From Flavobacteriales bacterium (GTDB lineage: Bacteria; Bacteroidota; Bacteroidia; Flavobacteriales_E; Vicingaceae): a stretch of DNA of 64,000 nucleotides. Position numbers and translations under genes: made by a program. How positions within the stretch are numbered: the stretch's first letter is position 1; each line of letters starts with the position of its first letter. Below are positions 37,913 through 47,002 of the stretch, piece after piece. Location of the stretch: NCBI GenBank assembly GCA_020635815.1, contig JACJZB010000001.1, positions 620,001-684,000 of the forward strand, written 5' to 3'. The notes below the pieces were generated by a model. The model ran no database searches and had not been told where the DNA came from. It saw only the letters and a program-made list of their open reading frames with translations.

Positions 37913-38419
37913 ATGAAAAATATTTTTTTATTAATTATTGGTGTAATCGTTTTTTATTCATGTGATAATAAACAAAAAGAAATGAGTTCTATAAATCCAG
38001 TAAATTGGAATAAAAGAGCGGTAGAACTAAACTCTAATGATTCTCTAATTTATGGCGAAACTTATCTTTCGATATATTCTCAAATATATAGTTACACTGA
38101 GCATTTAACTCATGATTTGACCTCAACAATAAGTATGCGAAATACAAGTTTAACGGATACCATTTATATGATTAGAGCAAATTATTATGATACTCATGGG
38201 AAATTAATTAGAACATATTTTAAAAATCCAATTTATATAGCACCAATGGAAACGGTTTCTATAGTTATTGATGAAACCGATAAAGAAGGGGGGACAGGTG
38301 CCAACTTTATTTTTGATTGGGCAATAAAACCACATACAACAGAGCCAATATTTGAGGGGATTCAACTTTCTACTGCTGGTAGAATATCGTTTACAACAAA
38401 TGGAATAAGAACAAAATAA
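37913..38419 (+). CDS. DUF3124 family lipoprotein
   Basis: 168 residues with a lipoprotein signal (FYSC, Cys17). The remainder matches DUF3124: GETYLSIYSQIYSY, then STISMRNTSLTDTIYM and the C-terminal SIVIDETDKEGGTGANFIFD. The function is unknown. The gene lies 10 nt before a YitT-family gene and they are probably cotranscribed. Confidence 0.8.
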   Translation: MKNIFLLIIGVIVFYSCDNKQKEMSSINPVNWNKRAVELNSNDSLIYGETYLSIYSQIYSYTEHLTHDLTSTISMRNTSLTDTIYMIRANYYDTHGKLIRTYFKNPIYIAPMETVSIVIDETDKEGGTGANFIFDWAIKPHTTEPIFEGIQLSTAGRISFTTNGIRTK

Positions 38420-38429
38420 GGTTATTTCG

Positions 38430-39401
38430 TTGAGAGACTTTTTAAAAAAAATAGTTGTTCGTTCAACTTTTAAAAAAGCACTTAAGCTTGAGAAAAGTAA
38501 AGAGCTTTCGGATTATGTATTAGCAAAAGGTTATCGAAAGTTAAAAATAAATACTAAAAGAACAGTAAAAGATTTTTTCCTAATTACTATTGGAATTTTT
38601 TTAGCTGCATTTGGATTTAAAGGGTTTTTGCTAACTAACCATTTTATAGATGGAGGGGCAACAGGAATATCGCTATTAATTTCGGCTTTAACGGAAATAC
38701 CTTTACATTACTTAATTATTGTTGTAAATGCTCCATTTATATTTTTGGCTTACAGCATTATGGGGCGAAAGTTTGCTGTAAAAACTGTTTTGGCAATTAC
38801 AGGGTTGGCAATTTGTTTAGCAACAGTTACTTTTCCTAATGTAACTAACGATAATTTGTTGGTATCTATATTTGGAGGTTTTTTCCTTGGTGCAGGAATA
38901 GGTTTTGCTGTAAGAGGAGGTGCTGTTATTGATGGAACAGAAGTGTTAGCAATATTTGTAAGTAGAAAAGTAGGAGCAACGGTTGGTGATGTAATTATTG
39001 TAATTAATATTATGATATTCTCTGCTGCTGCATATTTGTTAGGCGTAGAGATAGCATTATATTCTATGATTACCTATATAGCTGCTTCTAAGACTTTAGA
39101 TTTTATTATTGAAGGTATTGAAGAGTATATTGGTGTAACGATAGTTTCTCCACATAGTGATGAAATTAAAAGGATGATTATTCATGATATAGGTAGAGGA
39201 GTTACGATATATAAAGGAGAAAGAGGCTTTGGTAAAACTGGAGAGTCGCAAGAAATGGATATTGTTTATTCTGTAATTACGAGATTAGATATTAACAAAC
39301 TAAATACAGAGGTGCAAAAAATAGATCCTAATGCTTTTGTGGTTATGCATAGTGTTAAAGATATTAAAGGAGGGATGATTAAAAGAAGACCTCTACATTA
39401 A
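38430..39401 (+). CDS. YitT family (DUF161/DUF2179) membrane protein, second copy
   Basis: 323 residues from a TTG start 10 nt after the DUF3124 stop; AAGG lies just upstream of it. A charged N-terminal extension (1-50) is followed by five to six helices with GGAVIDGTEVLAIFV in place of the GGASAGGGT of the other YitT copy. A C-terminal DUF2179 domain follows. Its stop codon abuts the convergent M28 peptidase stop with no gap. Confidence 0.8.
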   Translation: MRDFLKKIVVRSTFKKALKLEKSKELSDYVLAKGYRKLKINTKRTVKDFFLITIGIFLAAFGFKGFLLTNHFIDGGATGISLLISALTEIPLHYLIIVVNAPFIFLAYSIMGRKFAVKTVLAITGLAICLATVTFPNVTNDNLLVSIFGGFFLGAGIGFAVRGGAVIDGTEVLAIFVSRKVGATVGDVIIVINIMIFSAAAYLLGVEIALYSMITYIAASKTLDFIIEGIEEYIGVTIVSPHSDEIKRMIIHDIGRGVTIYKGERGFGKTGESQEMDIVYSVITRLDINKLNTEVQKIDPNAFVVMHSVKDIKGGMIKRRPLH

Positions 39402-40760
39402 TCACTTTAAACTCTCGTCCATTAAGTAAACCATAGTAGCCATTGCTGCAGCACCTAATTCCAACTCACGTTTGTTTACAGTTTCAAAAACATCAGCAGC
39501 AGAATGATGGTAATTAAAATAAGCTTGAGAGTTTATAGCCATTCCTAATTGCATCATATCAGGGTAATATTCTTTCAGAGGTCCGATATCAACTCCACCA
39601 TATCCATTTTTAAACTTTAATAAATCATAGTCAGCAAGTAATTCTTTATGTTTTAGAACTATCTCAAGGTAGTTTTTATTCTCAACTACATCAAACCCAA
39701 TGGGTAAGAAACCACCCCTATCGCTTTCTATGGCACAAACATGTTCTTCGTTGGCTTCTTTAGCTAATTTGGCATAAGATTTACCTCCTAAGTTCCCGTT
39801 CTCCTCATTCATAAACAATACACAACGAATCGTATGGTTAGGCTTGTAATTAAGCGTTTTCAATATTCTTAAGGCTTCAATACTGTGTACAATGCCAGCA
39901 CCATCATCATGAGCACCTTCGCCAACATCCCAAGAATCAAGATGACCACCAATCGTAATTATCTTATTGTCTTTTCCAGTTATTTCTGCAATTACGTTGT
40001 AGGAAGTGACATCAGGAAATGTTTTACAGTCCATTTCCATTTTTAAAGTAACCTTTCCTTGTTTTAACCACTTACTTACTTCATCAGCATTTTGAGTGCT
40101 CATTGCTGCAGCAGGAATTTTAGTCACGTTATCATCAAAATGAGTACTACCTGTATGTGGATAATTGTCGTTAGGTGTGGCTAAAGAACGAATTACAATT
40201 GCTTTTGCACCTAATTTTGAAGCTTCATTAGCACCATTGCCGCGTAAGGGATAACAGCCACCATAAGCTTGAAATGTATTGATGTGTTTTTGATTAAAAG
40301 CCTCACTTAAAAAAACTATTTTATCTTTTATTTTATCAGTAGATAAAAGTTTTAAAGCTTCAACATTTTTTACTTCAATTAATTCGCCACTAATTAATCC
40401 ATTTGTTCCAACAGAACCTCCTAAAGCCAATATATTTAACTTTAAAATGTCTCCCTTTTCATTTTCTATCCAAGCTGCCTCAGTAGTTCCTCTTTCCCAG
40501 TGAGGAACTTGAATTTCTTGTAAATATACTTTGTCAAAATGATAAGATTTTAATAGTTTTTCACCCCATTTTACTGCCATTTCAGCTTCGGCTGAGCCAG
40601 TAACTCTAGCTCCAATGTCCTTACAAAGTGAGCGAAGGTTTTCGTATGCTTCTCCATTTTCTAATGCTTGGTTGTAAATGTTCCTAATAAAAGTAGAGTC
40701 TGCTTGAGCTTTTGTATTTGTAAAGCTAAAAAGGAGTAGGAGAGGTAATAAAAATTTCAT
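39402..40760 (-). CDS. M28 family zinc peptidase
   Basis: 452 residues from the ATG at 40760, which begins a normal signal peptide (KFLLPLLLLF, cleavage near TKAQ). The upstream in-frame ATG at 40790 would put ten residues before it. A PA-like insert precedes the catalytic part. Zinc ligands are in GGHLDSWDVGEGAHDDGAG (His and Asp), the catalytic Glu pair in FMNEENGN, and a late His in YHHSAADVFE. It acts as an exported aminopeptidase or glutamate carboxypeptidase-like enzyme. Confidence 0.9.
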   Translation of the reverse strand: MKFLLPLLLLFSFTNTKAQADSTFIRNIYNQALENGEAYENLRSLCKDIGARVTGSAEAEMAVKWGEKLLKSYHFDKVYLQEIQVPHWERGTTEAAWIENEKGDILKLNILALGGSVGTNGLISGELIEVKNVEALKLLSTDKIKDKIVFLSEAFNQKHINTFQAYGGCYPLRGNGANEASKLGAKAIVIRSLATPNDNYPHTGSTHFDDNVTKIPAAAMSTQNADEVSKWLKQGKVTLKMEMDCKTFPDVTSYNVIAEITGKDNKIITIGGHLDSWDVGEGAHDDGAGIVHSIEALRILKTLNYKPNHTIRCVLFMNEENGNLGGKSYAKLAKEANEEHVCAIESDRGGFLPIGFDVVENKNYLEIVLKHKELLADYDLLKFKNGYGGVDIGPLKEYYPDMMQLGMAINSQAYFNYHHSAADVFETVNKRELELGAAAMATMVYLMDESLK

Positions 40761-40842
40761 AATTGTTATTTTCGGTAAATGTACATACATCTATTTTTAT
40801 TTAAAAGAAGAATAAATCGAGAAAATTGGTAAGCTGATTCTT

Positions 40843-41451
40843 TTAAAATTTTTCGTTGATTAACGGCAAACTTAAATTTTTAATCACGGCAACGGTTCTT
40901 GTGGCAATAATTATAGCTCCTGAAATAATAGTATTTATGATGTCGTTAACACCAAAATAGTTGAGCGAAACATAGGTAATAGCTCCAGCAAAACAAGCTG
41001 TAGCATAAATTTCTTTTCTAAATATTAATGGAATTTCAGTACATAAAATATCTCGAATAACGCCACCAAAAGTAGCAGTCATTACTCCAAACATAACGGC
41101 AACTTCTGTTGGTGCATTAAGTAGTAAAGCTTTTTGAACGCCCAAAATGGTAAATAAACTTATTCCAATGGTATCGAATAAGAAAATGGTTTTGCTCATT
41201 TTTTGAGTAAACTTTTTGAATAACAATGCAAAGAAAGCACCAGCTAAAACAATATAAATGTATTTGGTTTCTAAAATCCAGCCTATTTCTACATTTAAAA
41301 GCAAGTCTCTTAAGGTTCCGCCACCAAGAGCGGTAACAAAAGCAATGATGAAGCCACCAAATAAGTCTAATTTTTTGTTGGATGCCGTAAGTATTCCACT
41401 CATGGCAAAAACAAAAACGCCGATATAATCGAGTATATAAAGAATAGACAT
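40843..41451 (-). CDS. TRIC/UPF0126 family cation channel
   Basis: 202 residues, seven membrane segments arranged as two three-helix repeats plus one. Each repeat carries the glycine kink motif: GGGTLRD and GGVIRD. Bacterial TRIC proteins are trimeric K+ channels. It starts 8 nt after the DUF1569 stop codon and may be cotranscribed with it. Confidence 0.88.
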   Translation of the reverse strand: MSILYILDYIGVFVFAMSGILTASNKKLDLFGGFIIAFVTALGGGTLRDLLLNVEIGWILETKYIYIVLAGAFFALLFKKFTQKMSKTIFLFDTIGISLFTILGVQKALLLNAPTEVAVMFGVMTATFGGVIRDILCTEIPLIFRKEIYATACFAGAITYVSLNYFGVNDIINTIISGAIIIATRTVAVIKNLSLPLINEKF

Positions 41452-41459
41452 AAGAGTTG

Positions 41460-41915
41460 TTAAGCTTTTAAAATATCGTTTATAATGTTGATGTGATGTT
41501 GTGTGTGCATTTCTATAAAAGTGATACTTTTATCTCGTTTCAGCATTCCAAATAGTGGATGCTCGAAATTACTTTTTTCTGGTAAACTATTAAGCTTAGC
41601 AACCATTTTTTTTGCTTCGGCTAATTGTTGCTGTATTTCTGTTGAGGTGATTACTTCTTTTGGTGTTACGCGTTTTGGGGCTTTAGCTTTACCACGTGGA
41701 AACGAACCTTTTAAGAAAATAAGGAATCGCCATTTATTAAATTTCCATTTATAATCATCGGGGTTAGATGCTATTAATGTTTTACTTGTAAGAATAATTA
41801 CTTTTAAACTGTGGTCGATGTGCCAATCCACTCCTTTTTCAGAAACAGAAGGTTTAATTGTATTTGAATGTTCGAGTGATTTATTTAAAGTATTGAGTTG
41901 TTGGAGTAGTTTCAT
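41460..41915 (-). CDS. DUF1569 (DinB-like) protein
   Basis: 151 residues, four-helix DinB-like fold. Candidate metal ligands are His32/His35 in DWHIDHSL and the C-terminal HTQHHINIIND. The role of the family is unknown. A TATTTTCG -7-like box is 7 nt upstream of its ATG. Confidence 0.75.
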   Translation of the reverse strand: MKLLQQLNTLNKSLEHSNTIKPSVSEKGVDWHIDHSLKVIILTSKTLIASNPDDYKWKFNKWRFLIFLKGSFPRGKAKAPKRVTPKEVITSTEIQQQLAEAKKMVAKLNSLPEKSNFEHPLFGMLKRDKSITFIEMHTQHHINIINDILKA

Positions 41916-42566
41916 GGTTTACGAAAATAGAAAAATATAATGGCACAACGATTACATTAAAGATACTATTCTGTTTTTTTACCGCTGTTCAGTTAAGGTT
42001 TTGTAAATCTCACAATAACTAAAACCTATTTGTTGGTGCGAGTTTAGTATAACGTAACTCGTTCCTTTTTTAAGTTTTTCACTTCTTATCTTGTTGCTGT
42101 AAGTCCAAGTTACGCTACGCTAAACTTGAACTAGCGAGCATTTTCTACTCGCGGTAGCGGGGATTCTTTACGAAAATTTTGTCATCCTGAGCTTGTCGAA
42201 GGATATACAAAATAAAATGAAGAATCTAATAAAATACAAAAGCGTAGTTACAAACTAGGCTAAGTTGAGATTATAAAATCTATAATTCTCTACTTATAGT
42301 AGTAAATAAAACATTTTATTACCATGAGTTACACTGCGTTAATCTCGCGGGAGCGGGGATACTATTCTGTTTTTTACCGCTGTTCAGTTAAGGTTTTGTA
42401 AATCTCACAATAACTAAAACCTATTTGTTGGTGCGAGTTTAGTATAACGTAACTCGTTCCTTTTTTAAGTTTTTTACTTCTTATCTTGTTGCTGTAAGTC
42501 CAAGTTACGCTACGCTAAACTTGAACTAGCGAGCATTTTCTACTCGCGGTAGCAGAGGGTGTATAT
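41916..42566. repeat. 651-nt intergenic repeat block, family B hairpins
   Basis: No gene found. It contains a direct repeat of about 197 nt (41962-42160 and 42358-42555) differing by a T-run length and a few bases. Each copy has two hairpins: GCGAGTTTAG ... GTAACTCG (42038-42061) and CAAGTTACGCTACGCTAAACTTG-type (42106-42128; second copy 42501-42523). Between the copies lies a GAGCTTGTCGAA hairpin (42180-42207) and a partial relative GAGTTACACTGCGTTAATC. Confidence 0.85.
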
Positions 42567-43748
42567 TTAAAAGTTGGAGCCTGCACCGCCACCACCAAAC
42601 TCACCACCATTAAAAATGTCTTCGTTTGGTGTTTCAGGTAAGTTGTTGCCACCTAAAGTTTGGTTAGCCACAATTGCTGTTAGGTTTTGTGAGCTCCATT
42701 GGTCGTTTAGCAATTTGGCTGTGGTAAACCCATTGTGCATCTGTTTTAAATAGTTAACCAATAAAAAAGCAATGGTTATTAAAATGGCTCCTGAAAGGGT
42801 AATGGTTAACATCGGCATTCCTAAACTAAAATAATATTTTAGTGTAATTACGCTCAAGGCAATGGTTAATAAGCCTGTTCTTATAAGTAAAATGGATTTG
42901 TGTTTTACGCCAAAATAAATGTAAGTGATAGGAATTAAAACAGTAAAGCCATAAAACAAGAAAGCAAAAGGAATATCGTCTTGCGCGGCTAAATTAAGCC
43001 CCATTAGCTCTATGCTCAGCTCACGAACCACAAAATAATTACCTGAAATGTAAAAAGTAAGTAAAGCTAATGTTTGTCCAAGTATAAAATGATTTTCGAA
43101 AATAATGTTGGTTAGTTTTATTTTAAGTTTTTTTATTCCAAAATAAACCCCACCAAAAACAAGCATAAAAATAAAAGGGAGTAGGGCTTCAATGGTTCCG
43201 CCAATAGAAAAAACAAGTTGAAAGATAAACCAGCCTAGGAAGATAAAAGTAGCCATTAAGGCTAATAAGTTTAAATAACGGATTGCTGCAAAAGCAGAAA
43301 AGAGTAATCCAACCAACGGATAAACAAGCATATTGATATGATCTCCAGCAAGTAATCCAAAAGCAATAAAAGATAAGCCCGTATAAATACCAGCTTCGGT
43401 AACTCCCGAAAGGTAGTGGTTGTTCTTTTTTATTAATACCAAATCGGTAATAACCATTGTTGAAACTCCAGTAATAAACAACATAATTTGAATTGCACTT
43501 TGCGAGTTTATATCGATAAAGATTAAGCTCATAGGTCCTGAAACAGTAGAAAGACCAATAAGGGTAAGAATAAAAAAGAGTACCCGAATAAATATTGATG
43601 GACTATACAGTTTAGAGGTATAGATTATATTGATGTTTTGCCATTGTTCTTGGCTAATTACTTTGCTTTTATACAAGTTTTTAGCTTTAGTAAGCACTTT
43701 CTTTTTTTCTAACTCGGCTATATTGTAGGCTACAATTTTATTAATCAT
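42567..43748 (-). CDS. DUF2157/DUF4401-like multi-pass membrane protein
   Basis: 393 residues. A soluble helical N-terminus (1-55), about 10-11 membrane helices and a Gly-rich tail (GGEFGGGGAGS). It resembles the second member of a pair of DUF2157/DUF4401-type proteins. Function unknown. Its start overlaps the end of the preceding relative by 8 nt, indicating coupled translation. Confidence 0.7.
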   Translation of the reverse strand: MINKIVAYNIAELEKKKVLTKAKNLYKSKVISQEQWQNINIIYTSKLYSPSIFIRVLFFILTLIGLSTVSGPMSLIFIDINSQSAIQIMLFITGVSTMVITDLVLIKKNNHYLSGVTEAGIYTGLSFIAFGLLAGDHINMLVYPLVGLLFSAFAAIRYLNLLALMATFIFLGWFIFQLVFSIGGTIEALLPFIFMLVFGGVYFGIKKLKIKLTNIIFENHFILGQTLALLTFYISGNYFVVRELSIELMGLNLAAQDDIPFAFLFYGFTVLIPITYIYFGVKHKSILLIRTGLLTIALSVITLKYYFSLGMPMLTITLSGAILITIAFLLVNYLKQMHNGFTTAKLLNDQWSSQNLTAIVANQTLGGNNLPETPNEDIFNGGEFGGGGAGSNF

Positions 43749-44706
43749 TTGTAAAGTGTGATTTTTTAGTGATTAATAATACAATGTAAGTAATACAAGT
43801 TACTGGAAAGTAATAAACGAGCAATATCTCAGAACCATTTCCAATTTCAAATAACAATGAAAATATAAGGTAGGTAAAAGCAATGAAGCAACACAGGTTT
43901 GAATACAAGAAAAACAAGAACTCTTTTGTTTGCCACGTGTAGTATGATAAAGCTCCAGCAGAAACTAAGAGTATAAACGTAAAAAGATGTTGGAAATCGC
44001 CATCGGCCATGCCCGATAAGCAGCCAATGTAGTAAAGTAAAATCCCAAAATTTTGATAGGTAAATTTAAAATGAGCTTTTATATGTTGTTGATGCGTGTA
44101 TTGTCCAACAGCAATAAGCACTATGCCTAGAAATATGCTAATTAAATATAAACTTGAAGTGGGTACCCATTCGCCTCTAATCCAATTTACAGGACTGATA
44201 CTTAATCCTACAGATGCTGCAAAAGCAGTAATTCCCATAGCTAATAAAGCTTTGTTGTCGTAGCGATAAGCCATAAACAAAAGAATAGCAGTGCTGAGGT
44301 AGGATGTCCAATAGAGTAAGAGTTCTACCAAGTCGAAATAAACTTGAATATAGGTGAGTAAAGCTATCATCAATAGCGAAACCAATAAAAGTAAATAGTC
44401 GAAAAAAGGTTTAGTTACAGTTACCTTTTCGGAAGAGTAGGGTAACGCATATTTTTTTATAAAAAAGAAACCGACCACAATGGCAATAGCAATTAATAGC
44501 ATGCTTAAGATGTGTCCAATATTACCCAAGTTTTGGTAAGCAAAATAACCTAAACCTGAAGTAAACAGTAAAATACCTAAATAGAGCGTTAACCGAAGTT
44601 CATAATAAAGAGATATGATTTTGTTAGACTGGATGGCATCAAGTAGCTCGTGTTGCTTCTCGTTAATGAGTTTGTCTTTAAATAACTGCTTGTAAATGTT
44701 TTCCAT
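43741..44706 (-). CDS. DUF2157-like multi-pass membrane protein
   Basis: 321 residues with a helical N-terminal cap (KQLFKDKLINEKQHELLDAI) and about nine to ten membrane helices. The N-terminal cap followed by a helix block is the layout of DUF2157. It pairs with the next gene. The promoter region (-7 box TATATTTG, 44714-44721) lies in a stretch duplicated from the end of the MBOAT gene. Confidence 0.7.
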   Translation of the reverse strand: MENIYKQLFKDKLINEKQHELLDAIQSNKIISLYYELRLTLYLGILLFTSGLGYFAYQNLGNIGHILSMLLIAIAIVVGFFFIKKYALPYSSEKVTVTKPFFDYLLLLVSLLMIALLTYIQVYFDLVELLLYWTSYLSTAILLFMAYRYDNKALLAMGITAFAASVGLSISPVNWIRGEWVPTSSLYLISIFLGIVLIAVGQYTHQQHIKAHFKFTYQNFGILLYYIGCLSGMADGDFQHLFTFILLVSAGALSYYTWQTKEFLFFLYSNLCCFIAFTYLIFSLLFEIGNGSEILLVYYFPVTCITYIVLLITKKSHFTND

Positions 44707-44747
44707 TGGTTATCAAATATAACACTTAAAACTGGAGGTAAATAAAT
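44701..44747. repeat. direct repeat, copy A (vestigial MBOAT tail)
   Basis: About 46 nt matching 45232-45277 with four to six mismatches. Read on the minus strand it still encodes SFIYLQF-stop, compared with AFIYFQF-stop at the real MBOAT end, and then reaches the next start codon (ATGGAA). The two copies flank the gene 44773-45237. Confidence 0.8.
44714..44721 (-). promoter_or_regulatory. candidate -7 box TATATTTG, duplicated
   Basis: Matches TAnnTTTG and precedes the DUF2157 gene by 7 nt. The same sequence occurs upstream of the 44773-45237 gene (within copy B), just after the MBOAT stop codon. No TTG at 19 nt. Confidence 0.35.
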
Positions 44748-44772
44748 GATTTAATAATAAATATAGAATATT

Positions 44773-45237
44773 TTATTGGTCAAAATCAAATGAATGGCTA
44801 TAATTTTTAATTATGACATCTTTATTAGCTTTTTTGACATCTTCTCTAAACGATTTGAAATTTTGATACCAGATTCTAGGGAGTATTCTTATGTTTTTAG
44901 TTATGCCTGATTCGTTTATATATGTTATTTTCCAAAAAATAGAATGATTTAAAGTTGTCATGGTCATTTTAATTTTGAGTATGTTTTTTAAGGGAATGAT
45001 CTCAGTTTGTGTTTCTCTCAAGATATACATATTCTGATTGTCATACTCAACAACTTTATTGAGATTAAAAAAAAGTAAGAAAGCAATAAAGAATAATAGA
45101 ATTATGAAAGAACCTGAGATTAAATTATAGGCACCGAATAAGTAAAAAGCAAGAAGAATTATTGTTGTAGCTACAATGAAAAATATTAAAACATATTTAT
45201 GAAAACTTAAATCTCTTGAAATTCTTTTTCTTTCCAT
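44773..45237 (-). CDS. hypothetical two-helix membrane protein with PH-like domain
   Basis: 154 residues. Two hydrophobic helices (about 15-58), then a beta-rich soluble domain (KVVEYDNQNMYILRETQTEI) that looks like a bacterial PH-like domain. Not assigned to a named family. It lies between the MBOAT gene and the DUF2157 pair, and both its flanks carry the same 46-nt sequence, which suggests the gene was inserted or duplicated here. Confidence 0.55.
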   Translation of the reverse strand: MERKRISRDLSFHKYVLIFFIVATTIILLAFYLFGAYNLISGSFIILLFFIAFLLFFNLNKVVEYDNQNMYILRETQTEIIPLKNILKIKMTMTTLNHSIFWKITYINESGITKNIRILPRIWYQNFKSFREDVKKANKDVIIKNYSHSFDFDQ

Positions 45238-45277
45238 CGGTTATCAAATATAACACTTAAAACTGGAAATAAATAAA
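45232..45277. repeat. direct repeat, copy B (real MBOAT tail)
   Basis: Contains the true last codons and stop of the MBOAT gene, a TATATTTG box and the start codon of the 154-residue gene. It is paired with copy A 531 nt away. Confidence 0.8.
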
Positions 45278-46948
45278 GGCTTGCATACCTGATGACATTG
45301 CTTGGTAAATACCAAAGAAGGTTAGGGTAGTTAACCCAATTTTAGCAGCTAGCGGTAAATTAATAAAGGTTTCTTGGTACCAGTTTTTGGTTTTGGTTGG
45401 TAGCCAGTGTATAGCATAACCAATTGCCATAACAATAAATACATTGCTATAAGAGATTAAAATGGCAGGTATTAACGCAAAACTAAAGTTATTGCCTATC
45501 TGGTGGATAATTTGCCAGGTGGTCTCCATGCTTTCGGCTCTAAACCAAATACGCGTAAACGTAATAAAGTTAAGTGTTATAAACACTTTAAAGGCAATGG
45601 CTAAAAAGTTATTGTACTTTTCGTAAGGACTTATTTTTCTCCAAAGTTTGTAAAACATTAAACCTAAACCATTTAATCCTCCCCAAATTACAAATTGCCA
45701 ACTAGCACCGTGCCACAAACCGCCTAAAAGCATGGTAATAAGCAAGTTAATGTTGGTGGTTAACCATGCTCTAAATCGTTTAATCCAAATGGCTAAGAAA
45801 ACTAAACAGATTAATACCCATATAAAAATATACAACACTAGCATTTTACCAGAAAGTAAAACGATAAATAAACCAATAAATAAAGCACTAATCCATGTCC
45901 CCCAACTTCCACCACGGTTACCACCCAAAGGAATGTATAAATAATCTCTCAACCAACCCGAAAGACTAATGTGCCAACGTTTCCAAAATTCGCCAACGTT
46001 TTTAGCCTTGTAAGGCGAGTTAAAGTTGGTAGGCAGCGAGAAGCCCATTAAAAGTGCAATACCAATGGCAATGTCGGTATATCCCGAGAAATCGGCATAC
46101 ACTTGAAGTGAATAACCATACAATGCCATTAGGTTTTCAAAACCAGTGTACATGGTTGGTGCATCAAAAATTCGATCGATAAAGTTTACAGCAATGTAAT
46201 CGCCAATCACTACTTTTTTAATCAACCCTTTTAAAATCCAAAACAAGGATAAACCAAAATTGTATTTGGTTAATTGATATGGTAAGTAGAGTTGAGGAAT
46301 AAAATCAGCAGCTCTAACAATAGGCCCTGCAACCAGTTGAGGAAAGAAAGAAACGTAAAAACCAAAGTCTAGAATGTTTTTTACAGGTTTAATTTGTTCT
46401 CGATAAATATCTACCGAATAACTAATGGTTTGGAAGGTGTAGAATGAAATACCAACCGGCAATAAGATGCTGTCCACACTAAAGTGAGTTCCCATTGTTG
46501 AATTGGTAAACTGAGCAAAGTGGTTAAACACATGATAATCGGTTTGGAAAAAGGCGTTGTAAGCATCGGTAAAGAAGTAGGCGTATTTAAAATAACACAA
46601 CACAAATAAGTTGATAACAACACTTGTGGTTAAAAATAGTTTCTTAGTTAACTGTTTTTTAGAGCTGTGAATTAGTAATCCGATAATGTAATCGGACATT
46701 GTTGAGAAGAGTAATATACTTATAAAAAGCCCACTAGTTTTGTAGTAAAAGAATAAGCTAACTAAAAACAAATAAGCATTTCGTAAACCTCTTTTTTTAT
46801 AAACGATAGAGTAGAATAGGAGTACAACAGCAAAAAATGCCCAGAAGAAAAACTGCGTAAAAATTAATGGAGCATCGTTGTTGTAGGTGAAAATACTTTT
46901 AAGATTTTCAGCACTAAAAAACCATGATAACCAATTTGACCAGTTCAT
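45257..46948 (-). CDS. MBOAT family O-acyltransferase (AlgI/PatA-like)
   Basis: 563 residues with about 12 membrane helices. Family motifs: GISFYTFQTISYSVDIYR (166-183), NVGEFWKRWHISLSGWLRDY (317-336, His326) and the catalytic His413 in GGLWHGASW. It moves an acetyl group across the inner membrane for attachment to a periplasmic glycan. It follows the HAD and SGNH genes (54-nt gap). SGNH proteins are the usual periplasmic partners (as in AlgJ/AlgX or PatB), and a LysM protein starts the cluster, so the acceptor could be peptidoglycan or an exopolysaccharide (inference). Confidence 0.92.
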   Translation of the reverse strand: MNWSNWLSWFFSAENLKSIFTYNNDAPLIFTQFFFWAFFAVVLLFYSIVYKKRGLRNAYLFLVSLFFYYKTSGLFISILLFSTMSDYIIGLLIHSSKKQLTKKLFLTTSVVINLFVLCYFKYAYFFTDAYNAFFQTDYHVFNHFAQFTNSTMGTHFSVDSILLPVGISFYTFQTISYSVDIYREQIKPVKNILDFGFYVSFFPQLVAGPIVRAADFIPQLYLPYQLTKYNFGLSLFWILKGLIKKVVIGDYIAVNFIDRIFDAPTMYTGFENLMALYGYSLQVYADFSGYTDIAIGIALLMGFSLPTNFNSPYKAKNVGEFWKRWHISLSGWLRDYLYIPLGGNRGGSWGTWISALFIGLFIVLLSGKMLVLYIFIWVLICLVFLAIWIKRFRAWLTTNINLLITMLLGGLWHGASWQFVIWGGLNGLGLMFYKLWRKISPYEKYNNFLAIAFKVFITLNFITFTRIWFRAESMETTWQIIHQIGNNFSFALIPAILISYSNVFIVMAIGYAIHWLPTKTKNWYQETFINLPLAAKIGLTTLTFFGIYQAMSSGMQAFIYFQF

Positions 46949-47002
46949 AAAGTTAAAAGTTTATAAAGTTGAATGTTTTGCATTTTCAAATTGGGTTAAT
47001 AT

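Noticed and set aside
41962..42555. CRISPR-like array
   Set aside because: Only two long copies with no regular short spacers and no cas genes.
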